A stretch of DNA of 19,622 nt from CAZTBB01 sp964611755 (GCA_964611755.1 CAZTBB010000032.1:1-19622), one strand, 5' to 3'; positions 5,424 to 13,232 are shown, counted from the stretch's first letter. The notes: generated by a model not told the origin, from the sequence alone. Program-made: numbers and translations.

Positions 5424-5660
5424 AACCATGTATGGAGATGTTGCGTACGTGCCGCTGGCCCTTCTGCAAGACAGTCATGGTTATGTAACGGCGTGAATTT
5501 TTTTGAACAGGGGCGGGTTTTTAAAACTCCAAACCACCCAGATTTGAAAGGGTTTGCGTTATGAAACGTAATATCGCTGTGCTTGAGAGGCGTGTACGCC
5601 ACTTAAGTGTTCCAAGCGTTCCTTTTCAGGCATTCATGTTTGGAAAAGGGGCGCAAAAAA
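5424..5660 (+). promoter_or_regulatory. Candidate structured leader (speF-motif-like region) of the ornithine decarboxylase operon
   Basis: A conserved leader RNA called the speF motif is known upstream of ornithine decarboxylase genes in alphaproteobacteria. The region here fits by position and by structure potential. AACCATG (5424-5430) pairs with CATGGTT (5476-5482), enclosing about 45 bases. GGCG-TGTA-CGCC lies inside the leader ORF, and GGGTTT/AAACC pairing is possible around 5515-5538. The leader encodes a 37-aa peptide at 5561-5674. I cannot align it to the published motif, so the identity is inference. Confidence 0.4.
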
Positions 5661-5674
5661 ATGGACATCAATAA
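5561..5674 (+). CDS. Leader peptide ORF (37 aa) overlapping the ornithine decarboxylase start
   Basis: The frame starts ATGAAACGTAAT with a strong ribosome site (AAAGGG at 5547-5552, 8 bases of spacing). It reads MKRNIAVLERRVRHLSVPSV, then PFQAFMFGKG, and stops at 5672-5674, inside the decarboxylase gene whose ATG is at 5661. It is basic, with four Arg in the first 13 residues and Pro pairs near the middle. Gamma-proteobacterial speF operons use an ornithine-sensing arrest peptide (SpeFL/Orf34). An analogous role here is inference from position, size and composition. The decarboxylase ribosome site lies within this ORF, so its translation should affect that of the enzyme. Confidence 0.6.
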   Translation: MKRNIAVLERRVRHLSVPSVPFQAFMFGKGAQKNGHQ

Positions 5675-6863
5675 CCTTAGCACAAAAGCTTTATATGCTC
5701 ATGATGAATTGCCGCGCGTTCAATGCGTTGCGCTTGAGCGAATCGTTGAAAGTCACCGCCCTGCCAAGCCGCTTTACGTGCTGTATCCGGATATTCTCAA
5801 GCAAAATGCCGCAGATTTTCTAGCGGCGTTTCCAGGTAAAGCGCTGTATGCGGTCAAGACAAATCCTGATCCGAGTGTTATAAATGCGCTTATTAAAGGT
5901 GGTATATCTGCTTTTGATGTGGCCTCACTGTCTGAAATCCAGTTGATTAGAAGCTTGACGCCCAGAGCCGAACTACATTTCATGCATCCGGTTAAAATGC
6001 CCGAAGACATTCACGCCGCCTATTTTGATTATGGTGTACGTGATTTTGTACTGGATCACGAGGACGAGTTGTTCAAAATCATGCGCGAGACAGAGCTGGC
6101 ACAGGATCTAAACCTCACCATACGGCTGGCTTTGCCAAAAAATGACAGTGCATTGATCGATTTTTCCTCCAAATTCGGTGCGTCTTTTGAACAGGCCTTG
6201 GCGTTGCTTAAAAAATGCCGTCCGGTATCCAAAGTACTTGGCTTAAGTTTTCATGTGGGCACACAGACTTCGGATTCTATGCGTTTTGCGGATGCCATTG
6301 CCTATTGTGCCAAAGTGATTAAAGAGAGCGAAACAAAGATTGATAGTCTGAATGTCGGCGGCGGTTTTCCTGTTGCTTATGAAGGTGATGAGCAGCTTTG
6401 CACAATTACCGATTGCGTGCGCGTGATGGAGTATGCTTTGCATGAGCATGGGCTGTCTGATCTCGCATTACTCACAGAACCGGGACGTATTCTGGTTGCA
6501 GAATGTACAAAACTGGTGACTCGCGTCGAGCTGCGCAAAGGTAACCTGCTCTATATCAATGATGGCGTTTATGGCGGTTTGTTTGATGCAGCCAAATGGG
6601 TCGGCACGCGCTACCCGGTTTTCGCTATATCTTGTGACCGCAGCTTTAATGGCCCTGTGCAAGAGTTTCACTTGGCCGGGCCGACCTGTGACTCCCTCGA
6701 TATGATGCACGGGCCGTTTGTCTTGCCTGCTGACATTGGTATTGGCGACTGGATCGTGTTTGAGAATTGCGGTGCTTACAGCCAAGCCCTACGCAGTAAT
6801 TTTAACGGCTTCGGCCATGCCGATGTCATCAACATTTCAATAGAAAAGAAACGATATCCATGA
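5661..6863 (+). CDS. speF: Ornithine decarboxylase, alanine-racemase fold (PLP)
   Basis: This 400-aa enzyme of the fold III (eukaryotic-type) decarboxylases converts ornithine to putrescine and CO2. Key residues: PLP lysine Lys66 in 'ALYAVKTNPD', His198 in 'LSFHVGTQ', the phosphate-binding 'GGGFPV' at 233-238, 'EPGR' at 273-276, the active-site Cys343-Asp344 in 'GPTCDSLD', and Tyr373 in 'ENCGAYS'. Length and motif set are those of ornithine decarboxylases; a lysine or dual preference cannot be excluded. ATG 5661 is chosen because GGGG lies about 10 bases upstream and homologues start near here; a GTG at 5607 in frame has no ribosome site. First enzyme of a tightly overlapping polyamine operon. 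The symbol follows alphaproteobacterial usage. Confidence 0.9.
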   Translation: MDINNLSTKALYAHDELPRVQCVALERIVESHRPAKPLYVLYPDILKQNAADFLAAFPGKALYAVKTNPDPSVINALIKGGISAFDVASLSEIQLIRSLTPRAELHFMHPVKMPEDIHAAYFDYGVRDFVLDHEDELFKIMRETELAQDLNLTIRLALPKNDSALIDFSSKFGASFEQALALLKKCRPVSKVLGLSFHVGTQTSDSMRFADAIAYCAKVIKESETKIDSLNVGGGFPVAYEGDEQLCTITDCVRVMEYALHEHGLSDLALLTEPGRILVAECTKLVTRVELRKGNLLYINDGVYGGLFDAAKWVGTRYPVFAISCDRSFNGPVQEFHLAGPTCDSLDMMHGPFVLPADIGIGDWIVFENCGAYSQALRSNFNGFGHADVINISIEKKRYP

Positions 6864-7060
6864 TGCATATCCCTACATATGTTGCCCCCAGCCATATTTA
6901 TGGCCCGGGCTTTATACCTCCATCAGCGTTAAAAAAGACACTCTGCTCTGGAGTTTTGCCGAAAATTTTGACCGCCGATTACAATGAATTCGACGCGGAA
7001 TGGAAAACCTATCTGCCAACGATGATAAAGGAGAATACGCATGCAAAAGCCGCAGCCTAA
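6860..7060 (+). CDS. Small protein of 66 aa within the polyamine operon, unknown function
   Basis: The ATGATG start overlaps the TGA of ornithine decarboxylase, and the end overlaps the next gene by 20 bases, so position strongly supports expression. The sequence starts MMHIPTYVAPSHIYGPGFIP, followed by 'ILTADYNEFDAEWKTYL'. The opening 'YVAPSHIYGPG' resembles the start of SET-domain proteins ('xSxIHGxGxF'). The rest of a SET domain, including the NHS motif, is absent, so it would be at most a remnant. A role as a small partner or regulator of the neighbouring enzymes is possible but unsupported. No membrane segment or signal peptide. Confidence 0.6.
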   Translation: MMHIPTYVAPSHIYGPGFIPPSALKKTLCSGVLPKILTADYNEFDAEWKTYLPTMIKENTHAKAAA

Positions 7061-8096
7061 AACAAACACCAAGACCCGAAAAGCTGAGTTGCTCTCGGTC
7101 GAAGTTGAGCATATCGATATAAAAAGCTTTGATGCACGCCCAATTGTTAAGGCGATGCATCGTATGTCCTTTACCTCCCGTGATCTGGGCCGCGCCGCTG
7201 AAATTTATAATATGATGCTGGAAGATAAAGACTGCGCGATTGTACTTACGTTAGCCGGCTCCACATCTGCGGGTGGGTGTATGGATTTATACGCCGATCT
7301 GATCAAGCACAATATGATCGATTGCATCGTAGCCACCGGCGCTTCCATTGTGGATATGGACTTCTTTGAAGGGCTTGGCTTTAAGCATTATCAGGCACAA
7401 AATGAGGTTGATGACCGTGAATTGCGTGATCTCTACATTGATCGCATTTATGACACCTATATCGACGAAGAGGACTTGCAGGCTTGTGATCATAAGATTT
7501 ATGAGATTGCGAATAGCCTGGAGCCACGCGCCTATTCCTCCCGCGAGTTTATCTGGCATATGGGGAAATATCTGGCAGAGCATGGCAAGAAAGACCATTC
7601 GCTTGTCAAGCTTGCCTATGAGCATGATGTGCCGATTTTCTGTCCCGCCTTTGTGGACTCATCGGCAGGCTTTGGGTTGGTGAAGCACCAGGCTAAAAAC
7701 CCAGAATCCCATATTTATATCGATGCCATCGCCGATTTTCGTGAACTTACTGATCTGAAAATTCATGCTGGCACAACGGGCTTGCTCATGATTGGCGGGG
7801 GCGTGCCGAAAAATTTTGTGCAGGACACCGTTGTCTGCGCTGAAATTCTGGGCAAGGAGGTTGATATGCACAAATACGCTATCCAGATCACTGTCGCCGA
7901 TGTGCGCGATGGCGCATGCTCCTCTTCTACGCTAAAAGAAGCATGCTCCTGGGGCAAGGTTGATGTGGCCTATGAGCAGATGGTTTATGCTGAGGCAGGC
8001 AGCGTTATGCCGCTTTTGGCCTCTGATGCTTATCATCGCGGCGCATGGAAAAACCGTAAAAAATGGGGATTGGCAAAGGTTTTAAATAATGAATAA
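7041..8096 (+). CDS. Deoxyhypusine-synthase-like NAD-dependent aminobutyltransferase
   Basis: This 351-aa protein is of the deoxyhypusine synthase family. The enzyme-intermediate lysine is kept in 'ACSWGKVDV' (Lys306; SWGK as in eukaryotic enzymes). NAD-binding segments include 'TLAGSTSAGG' (70-79), 'IVATGASIVDMD' (96-107) and 'MIGGGVPKNF' (250-259). Bacteria have no eIF5A, so members like this are thought to move an aminobutyl group onto a small amine, making a longer polyamine such as homospermidine, rather than modify a protein. The strong ribosome site AAAGGAG (7027-7033) fixes the start. It lies between ornithine decarboxylase and an agmatinase-family enzyme and overlaps the latter by 8 bases. 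Family sure; product inferred. Confidence 0.88.
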   Translation: MQKPQPKTNTKTRKAELLSVEVEHIDIKSFDARPIVKAMHRMSFTSRDLGRAAEIYNMMLEDKDCAIVLTLAGSTSAGGCMDLYADLIKHNMIDCIVATGASIVDMDFFEGLGFKHYQAQNEVDDRELRDLYIDRIYDTYIDEEDLQACDHKIYEIANSLEPRAYSSREFIWHMGKYLAEHGKKDHSLVKLAYEHDVPIFCPAFVDSSAGFGLVKHQAKNPESHIYIDAIADFRELTDLKIHAGTTGLLMIGGGVPKNFVQDTVVCAEILGKEVDMHKYAIQITVADVRDGACSSSTLKEACSWGKVDVAYEQMVYAEAGSVMPLLASDAYHRGAWKNRKKWGLAKVLNNE

Positions 8097-9012
8097 GATC
8101 GCTTTAAAGCAAAAGTCTTTTCTGCAATTCATGAAGCCAGAGGATGGCTTCTTGGGGTTGCAAGGCGAGGATGCTTTTTCTCCGGAAGAAGCCAGAGCGT
8201 GGGTTATACCTTTCGGGCTTGAATCGACTGTCAGCTACTCCGGTGGCACACGTAAAGGGCCGGAAGCAATTTTGTACGCCTCACATCAAGTTGAACTATT
8301 CGATGAAGTCTTCTGGTCTGAAACTTTCCGCGAGTACGGTGTTGCAACTATGGAGCCTATAATTCCTACGGGTAAGCTGGAACTGTCTTTACGGCTTTTC
8401 GAAGATACGGTTGCGGAAACTCTAAATAATGATAAATTTCCTCTTATTTTAGGCGGCGAACATTCCCTGACTGCTGCAGCTATACGTCCTTTAGCATCCA
8501 CTTATGAGCAAATCACTATTTTACAGTTTGATGCCCATGCAGATTTACGGGACGGTTATGATGGAGAGCATTTTTCTCATGCTGCCGCCATGCGCAGATG
8601 CTTGGATCATGGCAATGTAAGGCTTGTGTCGGTCGGTATCCGTAATATATCTGCTGAGGAAATTCCATTTCTTGAGGCCAATAAAGATCGCATAGATATT
8701 TTCTGGGCGAAGGATAAAGCGCAGCACACCGCGCAACAAATTGCCGAAGCGGTTGGAAATGGACCTGTTTACGTTACCTTCGATCTGGATGGCTTAGATA
8801 GCTCGCTTATGCCCGCCACCGGCACGCCAGAGCCTGGTGGTTTGTTCTGGGATGAAGTCATGGGCATTTTAGAGGCGGTTTCTAAACAATCTAACATTGT
8901 CGGCGCTGATATTGTCGAGCTTGCCCCGCGTGAGGGACTGCACGCCTGCGATTTTCTAGCTGCAAAGCTCGCTTATAAGCTACTAAATTACGTGTTATTT
9001 CAGAAAAGTTAG
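8089..9012 (+). CDS. speB: Agmatinase/arginase-family ureohydrolase
   Basis: This 307-aa enzyme has the two-manganese ureohydrolase motifs: 'LGGEHSLT' (His125), 'FDAHADLRD' (Asp148, His150, Asp152), and 'FDLDGLDSSLMPATGTPEPGG' (Asp232, Asp234). The usual 'DPxxAPGTGTP' reads 'DSSLMPATGTP', a mild variation in the substrate-side loop. It hydrolyses agmatine to putrescine and urea, or a related guanidine; in this operon agmatine or an aminopropyl-agmatine-like compound is most likely. The start overlaps the end of the synthase gene by 8 bases (ATGAATAA). The TAG stop is provided by repeat copy 4. Family certain; substrate, and so the symbol, inferred from context. Confidence 0.85.
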   Translation: MNKIALKQKSFLQFMKPEDGFLGLQGEDAFSPEEARAWVIPFGLESTVSYSGGTRKGPEAILYASHQVELFDEVFWSETFREYGVATMEPIIPTGKLELSLRLFEDTVAETLNNDKFPLILGGEHSLTAAAIRPLASTYEQITILQFDAHADLRDGYDGEHFSHAAAMRRCLDHGNVRLVSVGIRNISAEEIPFLEANKDRIDIFWAKDKAQHTAQQIAEAVGNGPVYVTFDLDGLDSSLMPATGTPEPGGLFWDEVMGILEAVSKQSNIVGADIVELAPREGLHACDFLAAKLAYKLLNYVLFQKS

Positions 9013-9042
9013 CGACAGACCACAAACACTGCCATTTAGTCC
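9008..9042 (+). repeat. Dispersed 35-bp repeat, copy 4
   Basis: Ungapped copy containing CACTGCCATTTAGTCC. The stop codon of the ureohydrolase (9010-9012) is inside it. TAGCGA at 9010-9015 is complementary to TCGCTA near 9072-9077, an enclosing stem comparable in span to that around copy 1. Confidence 0.8.
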
Positions 9043-9410
9043 TCCAATCCATCGATATCAGATATATTTTGTTCGCTAGCCGCGCAGTGAGCAAGTTTTG
9101 ACGTATTTAGGTATTTCAGGGGTATAAAAAAATGGGCTTTCACCATCTTTATCTGCGCTTTTCTACGCCCCATACCCATTTGCCAAACAAGCCAGCAAGC
9201 CCTTGTTTTATATGAACATTTTCTCAATTATAGCTAAATAATATTACATATCCATCAACAACGGCCATGCTCGATGCAATCCATACGAAAAAATATAAAA
9301 AATTGATAATATTATTTTACATAGCATTTTAATGGTTTTTAATGTTTTGCATGCTATTGTATACTTTACATGCTATTGTATATTAAGAGAGAAAAACTAC
9401 ATAAATAGGT
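9043..9410. other. Intergenic region between the polyamine operon and the RTX gene
   Basis: With repeat copy 4 this is a gap of about 400 bases. AAACAAG/CTTGTTT at 9185-9208, around a 10-base loop and running into TTA, is a weak terminator candidate for the polyamine operon. AAATGGG (9130-9136) and CCCATTT (9175-9181) can also pair. From 9230 the sequence is strongly AT-rich and holds the promoter region of the RTX gene with a 14-bp direct repeat. No gene is seen. Confidence 0.45.
9350..9384 (+). promoter_or_regulatory. Direct repeat and candidate promoter of the RTX gene
   Basis: CATGCTATTGTATA occurs twice, at 9350-9363 and 9369-9382, offset by 19 bases (close to two helix turns). TTGTAT (9357-9362) and TATATT (9379-9384) with 16 bases between could be -35 and -10. 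The repeats would overlap them, so a regulator bound to the repeats could block or recruit polymerase. Confidence 0.5.
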
Positions 9411-12400
9411 ATGGACAGTACAGAAAACGATAACACAGCAACTGAGATAGTCAGTTACGCATTAATCCATACCAATTTGGGGATTGATACGGCCGATAGC
9501 TATGAGGAAGAGGATGAGATCCTCAGTAATAGCACCACATGGAATAATGATACACATAGCAATGACGGAAATTTAATTATTAATAGCAGTATCAATCAAA
9601 CCGTTGCCAGTGAAACCAATGGTTCGGATACTATAGATAGTAGCTTTAATCTTTCTAATATTGCGGCTCCGATCACGATTGAGGGTACCAGCGGCAAAGA
9701 CACTCTCTTAGGAACCGCCGGCGCAGATACAATCAATGGTCTGGATGGTGATGATCTCATTTACGCGCAAGACGGCAATGATATTGTCAATGGCGGCGCG
9801 GGCGCTGACCGGATCTTGGGCCTGCTCGGTGATGATACGCTGCATGGCGGCGCGGGCAATGATACGCTTTTGGGCAATGAGGGTCATGATACGCTCTATG
9901 GCGATGACGGGGATGACCAGCTTTTAGGCCATGATGGCAATGACATTTTATATGGCGGCGCGGGTAATGATGATATACGCGGTTTAACAGGCGATGACAC
10001 GATCTATGGTGATATCGGGAATGACACTATAGATGGCGGCACTGGCCTTGATACTGTTAATTACAGCTACAGCGTTGATGATTTCTATATAAGCGCTGTC
10101 AACAGCACCACGCTCAGGGTAGAGCATGTCTCGCTCGGCTTCACAGACACATTGAGCAATATCGAAACCTTTCTCTTCAATGGAATCAGCTATAATTTTT
10201 CTGAACTTGAGGCTCTCATTACGATTGAGGGTACCAGCGGTAACGACACACTCTTTGGCACCGCCGGCGCGGACACAATCAATGGGCAAGACGGCAATGA
10301 TCTCATTTACGCGCAAGACGGTAATGATATTGTCAATGGCGGCGCAGGTGATGACCGGATCTTGGGCCTGCTTGGTGATGATACGCTGCATGGCGGCGCT
10401 GGCAATGATACGCTCATAGGTAATGAAGGCAATGATACGCTCTATGGCGATGATGGGGATGACCAGCTGTTAGGTTATGATGGCAATGACATTTTATATG
10501 GCGGCGCAGGCAATGATTATATACGCGGCCTCATAGGCGACGACACAATTTATGGTGATATCGGGAATGACACCATAGATGGTGGTGCCGGCTTTGATAC
10601 TGTTAATTACAGTTATAGTGTCGATGATTTCTATGTAAGCGGTGTCAACAGCACTACGCTCAGGGTAGAGCATGTCTCGCTCGGCTTCACAGACACATTG
10701 AGCAATATCGAAACCTTTCTCTTCAATGGAATCAGCTATAATTTTTCTGAACTTGAGGCTCTCATTACGATTGAGGGCACAATCGGCAATGACACTCTTT
10801 TTGGCACCGCTGATGCGGATACAATCAATGGCCAGGATGGCGATGATCTCATTTACGCGCAAGACGGCAATGATATAGTCAATGGCGACGCGGGCGCTGA
10901 CAGGCTCTTAGGTATGCTTGGTGATGATACGCTGCATGGCGGCGCGGGCAATGACACGCTTTTGGGTCATGAAGGCAATGATACGCTCTATGGCGATGAT
11001 GGGGATGATCTGCTGTTAGGCTATGACGGCAATGACACGCTCTACGGTGGCCTAGGGAATGATGATTTGCGGGACATGGATGGCGATGACACTATTTTTG
11101 GTGGTGACGGCAATGATATCATTTATGGCGGAGCCGGTAATGATACGTATAACGGTGATAATGGCGTTGACACAGTTTACGCAACATCAGGGATAAATAT
11201 TATAAACGGCGGAGCCGGCGGTGACCTTCTTTATGGTGGATCTGATACAGATACAATTAATGGCGGTGATGATAATGACTTTGTTCGCGGCCGTGACGGT
11301 GATGATATCTTGTATGGGAATGCGGGCAATGACGATATCATTGGCGGCGCAGGCATTGATGTTCTTCATGGCGGCGATGGAGATGATCGCCTGGTTTTTG
11401 ACGTCAGCGATACCATCAATGGAGACGCTGGCTTTGATGCGATTTACATGAATGCGGATGATGGAGCCAATTGGCGCTTGAGTGACATCAATGCATCAAG
11501 CATCGAGCAAATTGATCTCAGTAACATGGGCGAAGGATTTGCGAATACATTTACACTGCGCCTGAATGAAATTGACGCGATAAACACAACAAGCACGCTC
11601 TACATTACGGGTGATATAGGCATGGATACTGTTATCGCAACTCAGTTAAACAGCAATCATCTCCAAGGGGTTGTTGCGCTGGGTGACCGCGTTTTGGACC
11701 ATTATTCTCGTTGGGGTTATAACGTATATATCGAGCAAGGCCTGAAAGATGGCTCCGAACAAACAAGTGGCCTTATTGGCGATGAAACCGACAATGTGCT
11801 GACAGGAACAACCGAAGCAGACACAATATTTGGTAATGGCGGGAATGACACACTGGATGGCCAGGCAGGTATCGATACACTCGATGGCGGCGCCGGAAAT
11901 GACATCCTATATTATGATACTGAAGATACAATTTTAGGACAGGCAGGATATGATACGCTTGCCCTACGCAATGGCGATGCTACAACTGTGAGCTTAACGC
12001 AGGCCATGATTACAGGCATTGATGAAGTGGATTTACGCAATGGCGCGTCAAATACTGTGACGCTCAATATTAATGATGTTAATAGCATTGCAGATGGTAC
12101 ATCTGTTTATATTTTTGGTGAACATGGCCAAGATAGCATCACAGTTGCAAATATGACGAATAGCCATTTCCAAGGATATATTGAGCTTGAAGGCGAGATC
12201 ATGGCGCATTATTTACGCAACGGCAACAGCGTCTACCTTCAACATGGCATTTTGAATGGCGGCACAACAGGCGATGGATTTATCGGAACAAATTCCGGGG
12301 AAATAATCACGGGGTCTCTTCAAGGTGATGTTATTCTGGCCAACGGCGGGGATGATACGATTACATATACGTCTGGTGATGTCATTCAAGCCGGTGATGG

Positions 12401-13181
12401 TGCTGATACAATTGTTTTAAATGCTGGTGATACAACGGCTGTTGACTGGAATGGCCTGAGCGGTGTTGAAATTATTGATCTAACAAACTCCGCTGCAAAC
12501 ACAATGAGTTTCAGCATGTCGAATATACTAACCTTTAGCGGAGCAGGCAGTTTGACTGTTTTGGGTGATGTTGGTGTGGATACTGTCACGCTATCACAAC
12601 TTAATCATAACAATCATTTCCTGGGCTTTATCGAATATAATGGCGAATTATTGGCGCATTACAATAACCAAGGGGCCGACCTTTACATTGAATATGGCTT
12701 GGGCAGCTTTACCAATTCTCCGGATGGTCAGGGCTATGTCGGCACAAGCGGTGATGATACATTTGTCGGCACGGCCGGCGCTGATGCTATGCTTGGTAAC
12801 GACGGAGATGACATTCTTTATTATGACTCCGGTGATGTTCTTTATGGTGGAGCCGGCACAGACACAATGGTTCTTAAAACCGGCGATGCAATCAGTTTAG
12901 CGTCAAGCAGCCTCAGAAATGATATCGATAGTATAGAAGCATTAGATATGGATAACGGCGTTGCCAATACAATTGTCTTGCGCATGTCGCATATTCTCGA
13001 TTTTGGTGAAAATGACGTGCTTTATATTACTGGAGATGCCGGCCTGGACACTATTGATGCACGTCAACTCAACACCAACAGCAATTTCGTTGAAACAGTC
13101 ACTGTGAATGGAACCGTATTTGACCATTATAATAATGTTGGTGCGGACCTTTACGTCGAACAAGGTATAACGATTATATAA
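9411..13181 (+). CDS. Large RTX calcium-binding protein, probable type I secretion substrate
   Basis: This 1256-aa acidic protein has a Ser/Thr/Asn-rich head (residues 1-85) and then a long array of glycine- and aspartate-rich nonapeptides (GGxGxDxLx; for example 'GGAGNDTL', 'GDDGDDQL') to about residue 670. Such repeats bind calcium and fold as beta-rolls outside the cell. The array includes a 182-residue unit repeated almost exactly (9672, 10218, then a partial third at 10764). The C-terminal half has four diverged modules ending 'VYIEQGL', 'VYLQHGI', 'LYIEYGL' and 'LYVEQGI'. No Sec signal is present; RTX proteins leave through type I ABC exporters, none of which is in the window. No enzyme domain is visible, so it is probably a surface or matrix protein. 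The ribosome site is weak. Confidence 0.9.
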   Translation: MDSTENDNTATEIVSYALIHTNLGIDTADSYEEEDEILSNSTTWNNDTHSNDGNLIINSSINQTVASETNGSDTIDSSFNLSNIAAPITIEGTSGKDTLLGTAGADTINGLDGDDLIYAQDGNDIVNGGAGADRILGLLGDDTLHGGAGNDTLLGNEGHDTLYGDDGDDQLLGHDGNDILYGGAGNDDIRGLTGDDTIYGDIGNDTIDGGTGLDTVNYSYSVDDFYISAVNSTTLRVEHVSLGFTDTLSNIETFLFNGISYNFSELEALITIEGTSGNDTLFGTAGADTINGQDGNDLIYAQDGNDIVNGGAGDDRILGLLGDDTLHGGAGNDTLIGNEGNDTLYGDDGDDQLLGYDGNDILYGGAGNDYIRGLIGDDTIYGDIGNDTIDGGAGFDTVNYSYSVDDFYVSGVNSTTLRVEHVSLGFTDTLSNIETFLFNGISYNFSELEALITIEGTIGNDTLFGTADADTINGQDGDDLIYAQDGNDIVNGDAGADRLLGMLGDDTLHGGAGNDTLLGHEGNDTLYGDDGDDLLLGYDGNDTLYGGLGNDDLRDMDGDDTIFGGDGNDIIYGGAGNDTYNGDNGVDTVYATSGINIINGGAGGDLLYGGSDTDTINGGDDNDFVRGRDGDDILYGNAGNDDIIGGAGIDVLHGGDGDDRLVFDVSDTINGDAGFDAIYMNADDGANWRLSDINASSIEQIDLSNMGEGFANTFTLRLNEIDAINTTSTLYITGDIGMDTVIATQLNSNHLQGVVALGDRVLDHYSRWGYNVYIEQGLKDGSEQTSGLIGDETDNVLTGTTEADTIFGNGGNDTLDGQAGIDTLDGGAGNDILYYDTEDTILGQAGYDTLALRNGDATTVSLTQAMITGIDEVDLRNGASNTVTLNINDVNSIADGTSVYIFGEHGQDSITVANMTNSHFQGYIELEGEIMAHYLRNGNSVYLQHGILNGGTTGDGFIGTNSGEIITGSLQGDVILANGGDDTITYTSGDVIQAGDGADTIVLNAGDTTAVDWNGLSGVEIIDLTNSAANTMSFSMSNILTFSGAGSLTVLGDVGVDTVTLSQLNHNNHFLGFIEYNGELLAHYNNQGADLYIEYGLGSFTNSPDGQGYVGTSGDDTFVGTAGADAMLGNDGDDILYYDSGDVLYGGAGTDTMVLKTGDAISLASSSLRNDIDSIEALDMDNGVANTIVLRMSHILDFGENDVLYITGDAGLDTIDARQLNTNSNFVETVTVNGTVFDHYNNVGADLYVEQGITII
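9672..11070 (+). repeat. Tandem 546-bp repeats within the RTX gene (two full, one partial)
   Basis: Units start at 9672, 10218 and 10764, each at the codons for 'ITIEGT'. The spacing is exactly 546 bases (182 codons) both times. The end of units 1 and 2 (about 100 bases up to 'ELEAL') looks identical at DNA level, showing recent duplication or gene conversion. The third unit diverges gradually; its right boundary is approximate. Confidence 0.85.
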
Positions 13182-13232
13182 CTTCACTTAATGGTTTTCT
13201 TATATCTCCACCATAACTTCTAAGATTGCGCC

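Larger units (their letters stand above)
5027..5560. other. Gene-poor region with repeats, palindromes and the start of the decarboxylase leader
   Basis: No convincing gene is seen here. TTCCCTG occurs at 5082-5100 (twice) and TCCCTG again near 5200. A perfect palindrome TTCACTGT-TAA-ACAGTGAA is at 5210-5228. Repeat copy 3 is at 5245. GTGAGCCCCGCTGTTCGCGGCAC near 5312-5334 can fold. TCCC-TTTTTT-GGGA is near 5409-5422. From about 5424 the sequence is probably transcribed as leader of the polyamine operon. The mix of short repeats and the truncated gene before it suggests the scar of past insertions. Confidence 0.5.

Noticed and set aside
5224..5496. 90-codon plus-strand reading frame upstream of the decarboxylase
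   Set aside because: It runs through the palindrome, repeat copy 3 and the leader RNA region. It has no ribosome site and its protein has no family character.
5607..5660. GTG start giving an 18-residue longer ornithine decarboxylase
   Set aside because: No ribosome site precedes the GTG, and the segment is within the leader ORF. ATG 5661 has GGGG at suitable distance and fits the family start.
9984..10862. Minus-strand reading frames of 120-135 codons inside the RTX gene
   Set aside because: They mirror the repetitive Gly/Asp codons of the RTX gene and repeat with it; no ribosome sites or independent protein features.
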